From NCBI RefSeq assembly GCF_037414475.1, contig NZ_CP147913.1, forward strand, positions 8,318,501 to 8,382,500: 64,000 nt of DNA, written 5' to 3'. The DNA comes from Myxococcus stipitatus. Its GTDB lineage: Bacteria > Myxococcota > Myxococcia > Myxococcales > Myxococcaceae. The notes under the pieces are model-generated. The model was not told where the DNA came from, ran no database searches, and saw only the letters and a list, made by a program, of their open reading frames with translations. Shown piece after piece: positions 27,682 through 36,180 of the stretch (position 1 is its first letter; each line of letters begins with the position of its first letter). The position numbers and the translations under genes are program-made.

Positions 27682-28866
27682 CTACCTGCGAGACCTTGAG
27701 TCGTTGAAGAACTGGAGCCCCGCGCCGACCTGCGAATAGGCGTCCTGGACGAGACCCAGGAAACCGTCCTCACCGAACGCGCTCCGGCACGTCAGCTCCG
27801 CCATGTCGAGGAGCATGGGATAGCCACGCTCACGCCGGAGCAGGCTGTCCGCCATCGCGATGCGGGCCGCGACGTGGACGTGCTCGCGATGCGCATGGAA
27901 CAAACGAGGTGGTGCCTGTGTCGAGGTCCGGAAGACTCCGGTGAGAATGTGCGGGCAGCACTCCTCGACGAATCGGGCCACGCGTTGCCGGCTGCCCGTG
28001 TCGTACTGCCAACGTCCGACGACTTGCCGGCCAAAGCGCTCGAGCGTCTCGATGACCGTGTACTCGCCAGGACGGAGTGAAGTCCCCAGGGTCAGCCAGC
28101 CTCGGTCCTCCAGGATGGGATTGACGAACACGAACTTCTTGTGGCGATGGACGAGTCGCTCGAGGACGCCGAGCGAGGCATCCAGCAGCCGCTGATAACC
28201 CGAGCCCGTCAACAAGTCGTACGCGCAAGGGTTTCCCTGGCCGATGCGCCACTCGGCACGAGCCTTGTCCACCAGCGCCGTGCGCTCCGCATAGGCTCGG
28301 ATGCCACGTCGGGCGAGGCGAGAGTAGGGTGCCTTTCGCGTCGACGAGGAGTTCTCCTGTCGGCGAGTGATGCAGTCATAGACCTCGTCGATGAGGTGGT
28401 TGTGTTTCTCGGCCATCTCCTTGCGGAACAGACGCTGGGAGAAAGTGCCTTGCGTGCCCTCGTAGCCCACGATGGCGATGCCAATCTGGGTGATGCCCAT
28501 GGGCAGGCTCTCATAGGACGCGAACGAGCCATTGACCGCCTCGACACGTCCGGCGAACAGCAGGCTCTGATAGATGGCCTCGAACTGGGCGGGCTCGGCC
28601 GAATACACACCGGCTTCCTCGGGGCCACCCGGGTGGCCTCGGATGAGCGGAAGAATCTCCTGGCGGATGCGGGCCCGCAGTTTGTCCTCTGTGTTCACCG
28701 ATTGAGAGATCTCCCGCGTGAGGCGGTCCATCACCTGCTCGAGGGCGAACTCCGGCAGCCAGGTGTCGAGGTCGAGCGTCCTGCCCATGTCCTCGCCATA
28801 GTCCGCCAGGAAGTTGTCATCGCCTTGCAGTTCGTCGGGGTCCATCCAGGGCTTCGTGTCGGCCAT
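27682..28866 (-). CDS. NurA-like protein with altered catalytic residues (putative)
   Basis: 394 residues starting MADTKPWMDPDELQGDD. The strand GRVEAVNGSFASYE (about 106-119) has the shape of NurA motif I (hydrophobic strand, then VDGS), but the metal-binding Asp is Asn112. A later YDLLTGSG occupies the place of the second DGS motif, again without the Asp. The C-terminus has GYPMLLDMAELTC, resembling the NurA ending GYP..L..AH. Together with the HerA gene 12 bp downstream, this suggests a NurA-fold subunit that may have lost nuclease activity or uses other residues. The family assignment is by motif shape and neighbour only, so a different HerA partner family is possible. The gene starts 3 bp after the ImmA/IrrE stop. 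Confidence 0.5.
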   Translation of the reverse strand: MADTKPWMDPDELQGDDNFLADYGEDMGRTLDLDTWLPEFALEQVMDRLTREISQSVNTEDKLRARIRQEILPLIRGHPGGPEEAGVYSAEPAQFEAIYQSLLFAGRVEAVNGSFASYESLPMGITQIGIAIVGYEGTQGTFSQRLFRKEMAEKHNHLIDEVYDCITRRQENSSSTRKAPYSRLARRGIRAYAERTALVDKARAEWRIGQGNPCAYDLLTGSGYQRLLDASLGVLERLVHRHKKFVFVNPILEDRGWLTLGTSLRPGEYTVIETLERFGRQVVGRWQYDTGSRQRVARFVEECCPHILTGVFRTSTQAPPRLFHAHREHVHVAARIAMADSLLRRERGYPMLLDMAELTCRSAFGEDGFLGLVQDAYSQVGAGLQFFNDSRSRR

Positions 28867-28869
28867 GGG

Positions 28870-29598
28870 TTATCTCCTGTCCCCGCCCAGCATCCGCGCG
28901 AGCGAGAAGCGCGGCGGACGCCGATGCAGGAGCAACATCTGCGCGTACTCCCGTGCCGCGGAGTGCGTGAGGCCGAAGCGTCCGGCGAGCTCCAACGCGC
29001 CTTCCTCCTCGGGACGGTCACCCAACGTCTCCTGCGCGAGCGTGCTGGGCGCGAGCAATTCGTACGCAAGTCGGTCCGCGCGGCGCTCGGAGTGGAGCAC
29101 TTGCGTGGAGCGGATGGCGCCGGAGGGGCCGCGCTCCATGAGCTTCACTTGGATGCCGATGGGAATCTGGCTGAAGTGGGACGACAGCTTCTCGGCCGGC
29201 GTCGGGCTGCGCGTCTTGTCCAGCACGGGCCGAATCGACTCTCCGAAAACGCTCAACGCCCAGCGTCGTGGCAGCAGGTGGTCCAGGACGAAGTGGGCCA
29301 CCTCGTGCGCCAACGTGAAGCGTTGTTCATCGAGGGAGTCCGTGCTGTCCAGGAAGAGGACGGCTCGCCCTCGGCGCGCCACCATGCAGCCAAACAGCCT
29401 TCGCGAGGTCTCCGCCACGCGATGCCTGAAGTGCCGCTGTGCCAGCCAATCCCTCACACTGTCCGAGGTCAGTTGCGGACGCGCCACCAAGGTGACCCCG
29501 AGGCGGCGCTCGACCTCGGACGCCAGGTTCCTGGGAAACACCTGGGGCGCGGGCAACCGGGATGCCGCCACGGCCTCCTCCAACCAGTGTTCTGTCAT
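28870..29598 (-). CDS. ImmA/IrrE-type zinc metallopeptidase
   Basis: 242 residues. The zinc motif HEVAH (98-102) sits in FTLAHEVAHFVLDH, and the later HSERRADRLAYELLAP supplies the third acidic ligand and the 'exxAdxFAxxLLxP' signature of COG2856. In ICEBs1 ImmA and Deinococcus IrrE such peptidases cut a cognate repressor when a damage or phage signal arrives. The start overlaps the stop of the HTH gene in ATGA, so the two are coupled. This fits an HTH/peptidase switch. It is the third gene of the sigma-HTH-peptidase-NurA-like-HerA operon. Confidence 0.85.
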   Translation of the reverse strand: MTEHWLEEAVAASRLPAPQVFPRNLASEVERRLGVTLVARPQLTSDSVRDWLAQRHFRHRVAETSRRLFGCMVARRGRAVLFLDSTDSLDEQRFTLAHEVAHFVLDHLLPRRWALSVFGESIRPVLDKTRSPTPAEKLSSHFSQIPIGIQVKLMERGPSGAIRSTQVLHSERRADRLAYELLAPSTLAQETLGDRPEEEGALELAGRFGLTHSAAREYAQMLLLHRRPPRFSLARMLGGDRR

Positions 29599-29975
29599 GA
29601 GCTCGTCTCGCCCTCCCCGGAACGGTCTCTCGCCGCTAGCAAGACCGAGTCCTCTCCGGCTTCTTCCCCGTCTGCTCCCGCGAGCCGCAGAGCATCCATG
29701 ACCTCCACACGCCGGAGAACCCGGGTCAGTCGCAGGAGATCCACTTCAAAACGTTTCGCAATCTGCTCCACCTGCTCGGCGAATCCCTCTCCATCCTCGG
29801 GACGCCGGCAGAGCGCGAGCCAATGGACCTGTTCTTCCGTGCAGCCCAGGTCCTCGGCGAGCTGTGATGGGGTGCGGTCCTCCAACTCCCGGTAGCTTTC
29901 AAAGGCATGACCCAGCGTCCACGGCTCGAGCGAGCTTCGCCGCGCAGCGGTTTCAAGCCAATCAGGGGGCGACAT
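29595..29975 (-). CDS. Small HTH-like protein paired with the ImmA/IrrE peptidase
   Basis: 126 residues from MSPPDWLETAARR. The middle (LEDRTPSQLAEDLGCTEEQV, then HWLALCRRP) has the spacing of an XRE-like helix-turn-helix. A second helical part (FAEQVEQIAKRFEVDLLRL) follows and the tail is acidic. It overlaps the sigma-factor gene upstream by 14 bp and the peptidase gene downstream by 4 bp. By analogy with ImmR/ImmA and DdrO/IrrE it is the likely repressor substrate of the peptidase, but cleavage is inference. It could also be an anti-sigma or adaptor for the sigma factor. Confidence 0.65.
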   Translation of the reverse strand: MSPPDWLETAARRSSLEPWTLGHAFESYRELEDRTPSQLAEDLGCTEEQVHWLALCRRPEDGEGFAEQVEQIAKRFEVDLLRLTRVLRRVEVMDALRLAGADGEEAGEDSVLLAARDRSGEGETSS

Positions 29976-30567
29976 CGAATTCCTCCCTTCCGAGGCGTCC
30001 CAGGCGCTTCATCAAGCGGTCCCGGTGTCGCTTCACTTTTTGTCGGCGCTCCAGCTCGGGCATGGGCCCCAGTCCGAGCGCCTGGGCGAGCCGCTCCGTG
30101 GAGCCCTCGCCTTGAAGTACGAGCCGGAGGAATGTCTGATCCTCCGGGGTGAACCCGAGGCCCTCCAATCGTTCCGAGAGTTGACGTGCATCCACTGTGG
30201 TCTCCAGGTCCTCATTCGGAGACCGGGCCTCGAGTTCGACAATGCCCGCGTATTTCTGGTCGCGAAGCTCCTGTTTCTTCCGGGAGCGTTGCCGATCCAA
30301 CGCCTTCATCTTGGCGATGTGCGTCAGGTAGGTGGACAGGCGTGAGCGGCGGGCGTCGAAGCGTTCGGGCGCGGCCACGTAGGCGAGGACCGCATCGACG
30401 GCGGAGTCGGTGGCCTCGTCGTCGCGGCATTTGACCTCCTGGACCAGGACGTGGATGAGCGTGCTGGTGAAAGCGAGATAGACGTCGGCGGAAGCTGTCG
30501 GGTCCTTGACCCCTCGGAGGACCCTCTCATGAAGTGCCTCTTCCTCCGCTCTTGATGGATAACGCAT
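29962..30567 (-). CDS. ECF-like sigma-70 family factor
   Basis: 201 residues from MRYPSRAEEEALHERVLRG; the frame is open further upstream but MRYPS has the better spacing from a GAGG block. The region FDARRSRLSTYLTHIAKMKA followed by LDRQRSRKK resembles sigma region 2.3-2.4. LGFTPEDQTFLRLVL and the basic helices near the end (KVKRHRDRLMKRLGRLG) resemble region 4. There is no anti-sigma gene with membrane segments next to it. It is the first gene of a five-gene operon, an unusual position for a sigma factor in a defence-type module. It may activate its own operon. Confidence 0.7.
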   Translation of the reverse strand: MRYPSRAEEEALHERVLRGVKDPTASADVYLAFTSTLIHVLVQEVKCRDDEATDSAVDAVLAYVAAPERFDARRSRLSTYLTHIAKMKALDRQRSRKKQELRDQKYAGIVELEARSPNEDLETTVDARQLSERLEGLGFTPEDQTFLRLVLQGEGSTERLAQALGLGPMPELERRQKVKRHRDRLMKRLGRLGREEFDVAP

Positions 30568-30834
30568 CCCCACACCTCGCTGGGAGCTGATGGCTCCGGT
30601 CCTGGAATGACTGCGTCGTGTGTGCTCATTCGCCACCGCCCCACGGAGTTCGACGCATGTGCGACCTCGCATCGCCGTCAGAGGTTGTTAGTTGACGCGC
30701 CGTTTGTCTGTACCTCCTGGGTGGTATGCCCGGTGGGGCTGGATGAGAGGCTTCAGCGAATTAAGCATGTCTGCGCCGAAAGAGACATGGGTCGGCGCTG
30801 ATCCCCACCCACAACCCCTGCCGTGAGAGGACCC

Positions 30835-31641
30835 ATGTCATTCATGACCTGCCGAGTCGCGTCCACCCAGCGTGAGCTGGATGACGCGGTTCGCATCCGT
30901 TGGACTGTCTTTGGAGGCGAGCTGCGATTGCTCTCGGGCACACCTCCCGTATCGCGGCGCGAGGTGAGCTGCTTCGACACGCTGGAGACCACCGTGCATC
31001 TGGTGGTCTACGCGGGCTCGGAGCCGGTGGCCACGTCGCGGTTGTTGTTGCCCAATCCAGACGTGGCGTCGGCGACGGGCGGCCACCTGGGCATCGAGCT
31101 GGAGCAGAAGCTCGACTTGGAGGGCATCGGTGGCGCGGGGCTGCTGTTCGCGGAGAGCACGCGGTTCTGCATCGTGAAGCGGTGGCGTCACTCGGAGGCG
31201 GTGTTGCGGTTGCAGGCGGGCCTGTACGAGGAGAGTCGTCGCCGGGGTGTGACGCATTGGATTGCGTCAGCCAACATGGAGACGGACTGCGCGGAGGACG
31301 CGGGGCGGATGGTCGAAGTGGCCTCGCGAAGGGGCTGGTTGAGCCCGCGCTGGCGCGTGCGGCCCGTGGTCGTGTCCTCGTCCCCCGAAGCACCGGCCGC
31401 GCCTTTCTACTCGGACGTGGAGCGGGAGCACGCGAGCCAGGGGCGGTTCGAGGGGATGCGGATGCCTCCGGTGCTGTCGCTGTTCGCGCAGAAGATGGGG
31501 GCGCGTTTCGTGGGGGCGCCGCTCTACGACGCGGGGTTCCGCCGCTTCTCGCTGCCGCTCGTGGCCGCGCTGGATGAAGTGCCGACGAGCACGCTCGCGC
31601 GGTTCGTGGACCTGGATGCTCACGTGCTGCGAGCGGGCTAG
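30835..31641 (+). CDS. LuxI/FeeM-like GNAT N-acyltransferase
   Basis: 268 residues from MSFMTCRVASTQRELDDAVR, with AGAGG upstream. The N-terminal half follows the autoinducer-synthase/N-acyl amino acid synthase pattern: R..VF near 20-25 (IRWTVFGGELRLL), SCFDTLETTVHLVVYAGSEP and VATSRLLLPNP, then FAESTRFCIVKRW. The C-terminal half is longer than in LuxI, as in FeeM-type enzymes that join an acyl chain from acyl-ACP to an amino acid. It is followed 72 bp later by a haem-oxygenase-like diiron protein on the same strand, so the two probably act in sequence on one metabolite. The product is unknown; a homoserine lactone is not implied. Confidence 0.7.
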   Translation: MSFMTCRVASTQRELDDAVRIRWTVFGGELRLLSGTPPVSRREVSCFDTLETTVHLVVYAGSEPVATSRLLLPNPDVASATGGHLGIELEQKLDLEGIGGAGLLFAESTRFCIVKRWRHSEAVLRLQAGLYEESRRRGVTHWIASANMETDCAEDAGRMVEVASRRGWLSPRWRVRPVVVSSSPEAPAAPFYSDVEREHASQGRFEGMRMPPVLSLFAQKMGARFVGAPLYDAGFRRFSLPLVAALDEVPTSTLARFVDLDAHVLRAG

Positions 31642-31713
31642 GTCCGCGCGGCACTTCCCTTCACCTCAATTTGAAGCAGCCGGGCCCCTCGGGGCTCCGG
31701 ACAGGAGACGTAC

Positions 31714-32397
31714 GTGCGGACTCAGACGAAAGACACTTCGCGGGAAGACTGGGTGGTGGCACTGGAGCGCGAGGCGTGCGCGCTCGTGGAGACGCTGGAC
31801 GCGGACCCCGCGGCCCGGCGGCTCTTCGATGGGGGCATCGACTCGGAGGCGTACGCGCACTACCTCGCGCAGACGTATCACTACGTGCGATGGACCACGC
31901 CGTTGCTCGAGCGCGCGAGGGCTCGGATGCGGAGGCTGGGTCTACACCCGGCGCTGGCCGAACTGCTGCTGTGCAAGTCCGATGAGGAGCGCGGCCATGA
32001 ACGCTGGTTGCTCGCGGACCTGAGGAACCTGGGCTGGACTGCCGAGCGTGTCGAGTCGACGCCGCACTGTGACGCGGTGAAGGCCTATGTCGCGTGGAAC
32101 CAGTACACCACGCAGGTGGGAGTGCCGACGGCGTTTCTCGGCACGGCCTACGTGTTGGAGTCGCTGTCCGTGCGACGCGCGGGAGGCACTGTGGCGCGGC
32201 TCCTCTCGGCGGGGAGGATTCCCAACATCCACAAGGCGGTGACCTTCCTGCGAGGTCACGGGGATGTGGATGGGGACCATGTCGAGGAGCTCGCGGAGGT
32301 GTTGCGCTCGCTCGATGACCCGGAGGAACAGGCGGCGCTCATCCACTCCGCGCGGACCACGCGGCTGCTGTATCCCGGATTCTTCCGCGAGCGATAG
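31714..32397 (+). CDS. Haem-oxygenase-like diiron oxidase/oxygenase (iron-containing redox enzyme family)
   Basis: 227 residues from a GTG preceded by AGGAG. The all-helical sequence has spaced metal-ligand candidates: EAYAHYLAQTYHYVRW (about 50-65), EERGHERW (about 92-99) and HGDVDGDHVEEL (about 185-196). This E/H..E-x-x-x-H..D-x-x-x-H layout is that of HDO enzymes such as UndA, BesC or CADD-like proteins, which use an Fe2 centre and O2 to cleave or oxidise fatty acids and amino acids. Paired with the upstream acyltransferase it could desaturate, cleave or hydroxylate an N-acyl amino acid. This is inference from family and position. Confidence 0.75.
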   Translation: MRTQTKDTSREDWVVALEREACALVETLDADPAARRLFDGGIDSEAYAHYLAQTYHYVRWTTPLLERARARMRRLGLHPALAELLLCKSDEERGHERWLLADLRNLGWTAERVESTPHCDAVKAYVAWNQYTTQVGVPTAFLGTAYVLESLSVRRAGGTVARLLSAGRIPNIHKAVTFLRGHGDVDGDHVEELAEVLRSLDDPEEQAALIHSARTTRLLYPGFFRER

Positions 32398-32407
32398 GGG
32401 CTTGATG

Positions 32408-32425
32408 CTCCCCCCTGGGGGGGAG
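32408..32425. repeat. C/G-run hairpin after the diiron gene
   Basis: CTCCCCCC followed by a minimal loop and GGGGGGAG, 11 bp after the stop at 32397. It is very stable but has no T-run, so it may act as a pause, an RNA-stability element or a rho-assisted end. Confidence 0.4.
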
Positions 32426-32541
32426 AGACGAGGCGCACGCGAGGAGCGCATGGTGCGTTGTGAAGACGGGGACCCGGGAGGGAGCAGGGGGAGGGACTCC
32501 CGGCGCCCCGCCTTCATTCACCACGCGTCACGAGGAGCGTC

Positions 32542-32814
32542 ATGCTGCGATACATCACGGCGATTCGTTTGAGCGGTGGCAACGGTCTGGAGCACATCAC
32601 GGATTACAAGTGGGAGGAGCCGGAGACGCGCAGGAGCAGCAGCAGTGCCCGTTCGGCGATGGTGGAGTGGGTTCGAGCCCCAGGGAACAACGCCTACGTT
32701 CGGGCCAATACGGGGGATGTCCGAGTCACCGTCGTGAATGCGAATCCGCCCTATCTCCGGACCGAACCGAACGCGCTGAAGCAGGACAACCTGCTTTCGC
32801 TCCCCCGGTTCTGA
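32542..32814 (+). CDS. DUF3892 family small protein, 90 aa
   Basis: Starts MLRYITAIRLSGGNGLEHIT after GAGGAG. The pattern ITAIRLSGG, EHIT..KW, AMVEWVR, AYVR, VVNANPPYLRTEPN and a final DNLLSLPRF is the full signature of DUF3892, short proteins often encoded beside or within defence and toxin modules and of unknown function. It is on the same strand as the acyltransferase and diiron genes but separated by 144 bp that contain a strong hairpin, so it may be a separate unit. It converges with the LuxR-type gene. Confidence 0.85.
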   Translation: MLRYITAIRLSGGNGLEHITDYKWEEPETRRSSSSARSAMVEWVRAPGNNAYVRANTGDVRVTVVNANPPYLRTEPNALKQDNLLSLPRF

Positions 32815-32838
32815 GCGCCAGGGCGGGCTTCTTGTTCC

Positions 32839-33930
32839 TCACACGGGCCTGAGGCGCTTGATGATCTCGTGGAGGAGGTCGCTGTAGTCGTCCACGTGCA
32901 TCTTGTCGAGGGCTCTACTACGGTGGGACTTCACGGTTTCGAGCGTGATGCCCAGGCGCTCGGCGATCTCCTTGTTCTTGAGCTTTTCGAGAGCGACCAG
33001 GATGACTTCGCGCTCCCGGTCCGTGAGCCCCTTCTCGAACCCGTGAGGGAGCTGCACCACGCCCATGGGTTCGTACAACATGATGGCCCACAGCCGGGAG
33101 CCGTCATGGGAGGGGAGGCGAGAGAACGTCGCCGTGAACATCCCATCCGGACAGGAGGCATGCAGGACATCCATCCCTGGCGGCGGAGTGTCCGACTTGT
33201 CGAGCTCGCGCAGCCGTTCGACCAGCTTCCTGGGGAGCCCTGACGTGTCACACTCGCCTGGCTTGAACCACCGCTCCAACAGCTTCCCGGCGCGGTGGTT
33301 TCGCAGCTTCTCACGCAGATGGGAGTCCACCACGAGGTACGCGCCATCCCGGCGCATCATCAATTCGTCCAGGAGGGCGGTCCCCATCGCTTGGGTCGCC
33401 AAGGTGCGACAGTTGATGACGGCCTTCGCAATCAGTGGCGTCACCATCTGTTGAAGGGCCCGGTCCCTGTCGGAGAACGCGATGTCGCGGTCGCGGTAGA
33501 GCGTGAGACCCGCATGCCATTCGGGCTGGAGGGTCAGCACCACGGATTGAACACGCTGGAGTTTGAGCGACAGTTGTTGGCTCCGTCGATACATCGCCGT
33601 CTTCTTCACCGCCCCTGACGGAAGCATCTCGCTATCGCGAAGGACCGTTCCCGGCGCGCGCAGGACGGCGGGCCTCACGAAGTCATCAGGCCCCAGCGAG
33701 GCATACTCATTGAGCAGCCTCTCGGGGCCTCCGCTCACCATCCACTCATAGTCTGTCGGATTGCCAGGGCGGGACACGCAGAGCGCGACGCAGTCGGCGT
33801 CGACGAGCTTGGGAAACGTGTCGCGCAGATTCGTCAACAGCGTCGGAAGGTCACCTGAGGTGACCAGTGCCTCCAGCATGGCCCGGTGGTGCCGTGCTTC
33901 ATGGGCCGAGAGGTCCACAGGCGAATCCAT
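32839..33930 (-). CDS. LuxR-type HTH transcriptional regulator with N-terminal sensory region
   Basis: 363 residues; the ATG at 33930 has GGAGG four bases upstream and is preferred to the longer frame. The last 65 residues are a GerE/LuxR helix-turn-helix: LTDREREVILVALEKLKNKE, then IAERLGITLETVKSHRSRAL and DKMHV. Residues 1-290 have a GAF- or PAS-like alpha/beta pattern without the conserved autoinducer-binding Trp/Tyr/Asp set that I would expect from LuxR/TraR. It is divergent from the Wadjet operon (202 bp apart) and convergent with the DUF3892 gene, so it is a candidate regulator of either neighbour. Confidence 0.8.
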   Translation of the reverse strand: MDSPVDLSAHEARHHRAMLEALVTSGDLPTLLTNLRDTFPKLVDADCVALCVSRPGNPTDYEWMVSGGPERLLNEYASLGPDDFVRPAVLRAPGTVLRDSEMLPSGAVKKTAMYRRSQQLSLKLQRVQSVVLTLQPEWHAGLTLYRDRDIAFSDRDRALQQMVTPLIAKAVINCRTLATQAMGTALLDELMMRRDGAYLVVDSHLREKLRNHRAGKLLERWFKPGECDTSGLPRKLVERLRELDKSDTPPPGMDVLHASCPDGMFTATFSRLPSHDGSRLWAIMLYEPMGVVQLPHGFEKGLTDREREVILVALEKLKNKEIAERLGITLETVKSHRSRALDKMHVDDYSDLLHEIIKRLRPV

Positions 33931-34132
33931 GAGTCCTCCTGCGAGCGGCGCACGCTCGCGGATGCACGAAAGCGTCATCCCGGCAGAGGCGGACGTTCTC
34001 CGTCCAGGAGAAGAGGTGCCCGTCCTCCTGGAGGCGAGCTACCAACCAGGCAGGGCGTTCACTGGTCATCACTGCAACCGCCCCATGGGGTTACCGGGGC
34101 ATGTCAGAGCCGAAGTGTATGGGTGATATGTC

Positions 34133-35569
34133 ATGGACTTCGCGACGCTGGAGACCTTGCGTCTGAAACACCCCGCCTGGCGGCTGTTGGTCGCGGGTAA
34201 CGCCGCGCTCATCGCCAGCTTCCTGCATCGGGTGTTCGTGGCATCCAACGCCCGCGCCATCCCACAGCGGGAGCTGGTGCTGCGCCTGGAGGACCACCTT
34301 CACGCCCTTCGCGAACAGCGAGGGGAGACGGCCTTTCCTCGAGGCGCCGGCGCCTACCTCGACGAGTGGGCCGCCGACAGCGCGGGGTGGCTGCGCAAGT
34401 TCTATCCCCCCGACACCGACGAACCTCACTTCGACCTGACCCCCGCGGCGGAGCGGGCCATCCGCTGGCTGAGCCAACTCACCGAGCAACCCTTCGTCGG
34501 CACCGAGTCCCGATTGCTCACCGTGTTCCATCTCCTCCAGGAGATGACGGAAGGAACCGAGCCGGACCCAGGCGCGAGGCTCGCGGAGTTGGAGCGGCGA
34601 AAGTCGGAGCTGGAGGCGGAGATGGCGCGGGTGCGCTCGGGCCATCTGGAACTCCTGGAGGAATCCGCCCTCAAGGACCGCTTCCAGCAGATGTCCGACA
34701 CCGCGCGCGGACTGTTGTCGGACTTCCGCGCGCTCGAGGACAGCTTTCACGCGCTGGACCGACGGGTGCGCGAGCGCATCGCGACCTGGGAGGGCACTCG
34801 CGGAGAGCTGCTCGAGACCGTGCTGGGCGAGCGAGACGCCATCAGCGGCTCCGACCAGGGGCGCAGCTTCCGAGCCTTCTGGGACTTCCTCATGTCCCCC
34901 GAGCGCAAGGACGTCCTCACGAAGAACCTGGAGCGCATCTTGGCTCATCCGGCGATTCAGTCGCTGCAACCCGACCCGCGCTTCTTGCGCATCCACTTCG
35001 ACTGGCTCGAAGCGGGCGAGCACACCCAGCGCACCGTGGCGAGGCTCTCCGGCCAGCTCCGCCGCTTCCTCGATGACCGCGTGTGGATGGAGAACCGCCG
35101 CATCCTCCAGGTGCTGCGGGGCATCGAGAAACACGCGCTCGCGCTGCGCACCCACCCTCCCGAGGGCCCGTTCATGGAGGTGGACGACCTGGCGCCCACG
35201 CTGGACCTCCCGTTGGAGCGCCCTCTGTACTCCCCGCCGGCCCACGCGCATATGGCGGACGAAGAGGTGTTGGAGGCGACGGAGGAGGTTCCTTCGGACG
35301 CGCTCTTCAACCTCGCATACATCGACAAGACACGGCTGCGCGGGAACGTGCGGCAAGCGCTCGTGGAGCGCGAGCAGATCTCCCTCGCGGAGCTCGTCCG
35401 AACCCATCCTCTCGAGCACGGCCTCGCCGAGCTCGTCGTCTACCTGAGCCTCGCTTCGGAGGACCGCCATGCGTCGGTCGACGAGTCGCGGACGCAGGAA
35501 CTCTTCTGGACCGATGCGCGCGGCCTTCCCCGCCGGGCGACCCTTCCCCTGGTGCTCTTCCTCCGATGA
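34133..35569 (+). CDS. jetA: Wadjet subunit JetA (DUF3375)
   Basis: 478 residues starting MDFATLETLRLKHPAWRLL, the standard DUF3375 opening, with LVLRLEDHLHALRE, YLDEWAADSAGWLRKFY and RAIRWLSQL following. JetA is the kleisin-like (MukF-like) subunit that bridges the JetC motor heads. It is the first gene of jetABCD; its TGA overlaps the jetB ATG at 35566. Wadjet complexes extrude DNA loops and cleave small circular DNA, protecting against plasmids. The length fits type I systems. Confidence 0.95.
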   Translation: MDFATLETLRLKHPAWRLLVAGNAALIASFLHRVFVASNARAIPQRELVLRLEDHLHALREQRGETAFPRGAGAYLDEWAADSAGWLRKFYPPDTDEPHFDLTPAAERAIRWLSQLTEQPFVGTESRLLTVFHLLQEMTEGTEPDPGARLAELERRKSELEAEMARVRSGHLELLEESALKDRFQQMSDTARGLLSDFRALEDSFHALDRRVRERIATWEGTRGELLETVLGERDAISGSDQGRSFRAFWDFLMSPERKDVLTKNLERILAHPAIQSLQPDPRFLRIHFDWLEAGEHTQRTVARLSGQLRRFLDDRVWMENRRILQVLRGIEKHALALRTHPPEGPFMEVDDLAPTLDLPLERPLYSPPAHAHMADEEVLEATEEVPSDALFNLAYIDKTRLRGNVRQALVEREQISLAELVRTHPLEHGLAELVVYLSLASEDRHASVDESRTQELFWTDARGLPRRATLPLVLFLR

Positions 35570-36180
35570 CCTCTTCCATGTCCCTCACCGCCGAAGCTCC
35601 CGATGCCCTGTCACTCGTGCTCGTCTCGCTCCTGAAGGGCGTGGTCTACCGGGAAGAGAACCCCACGCTGTGGCAATCCCTGCTCAAGCTGCACGCGCGG
35701 GTCAGTGACCACGTGTCTGTCCTGGGGCTGGGGCTGTCCTTGGATGAGCCAGAGGGCTACGCCTATCTGCGCCAGCGCGCGGAAGGCGAGGGCCCCAGCG
35801 AGTTGCCGAGGCTCATCGCTCGAAGGCAACTGGGCTACGGCCTGAGCCTGTTGCTCGCGCTGCTGCGCAAGCGGTTGGCGGACGCGGACGCGGCGGCGGG
35901 GGGAACGCGCCTGATGATGCGGCGGCACGAGCTTCAGGAGTTGGTGCGGTTGTTCCTCCCAGAGGGCACCAACGAGGTCCGCTGGGCGGAGCGGGTGAAT
36001 CAAGACATCGAGCGCGCGGTGGGCATGGGTTTCCTCAAGCCCTTGGGCGAGGAGGAGGACACCTTCGAGGTCCGCAGAATCCTCAAGGCCTTCGTGACGG
36101 CGCACTGCCTGGAAGGATTGGAGCAGCGGCTCGCCGCGTACCGCGCGCAACTCGTCGAGGAACAAGGAGGTAGGGAATGA
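35566..36180 (+). CDS. jetB: Wadjet subunit JetB (DUF4194)
   Basis: 204 residues from the ATGA overlap with jetA (MTSSMSLTAEAPDALSLVLV; a second ATG four codons later is possible). The DUF4194 pattern is visible: LLKGVVYREENPTLWQSLL, YLRQR, RLIARRQLGYGLSLLLALLR and DIERAVGMGFLK followed by FEVRRILKAFV. JetB is the MukE-like winged-helix (KITE) subunit that binds JetA and DNA. Its stop overlaps jetC in ATGA. Confidence 0.93.
   Translation: MTSSMSLTAEAPDALSLVLVSLLKGVVYREENPTLWQSLLKLHARVSDHVSVLGLGLSLDEPEGYAYLRQRAEGEGPSELPRLIARRQLGYGLSLLLALLRKRLADADAAAGGTRLMMRRHELQELVRLFLPEGTNEVRWAERVNQDIERAVGMGFLKPLGEEEDTFEVRRILKAFVTAHCLEGLEQRLAAYRAQLVEEQGGRE

Noticed and set aside
30835..33930. A LuxI/LuxR quorum-sensing pair
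   Set aside because: The regulator lacks the residues expected for homoserine-lactone binding and lies convergent beyond a DUF3892 gene; the acyltransferase is longer and FeeM-like.
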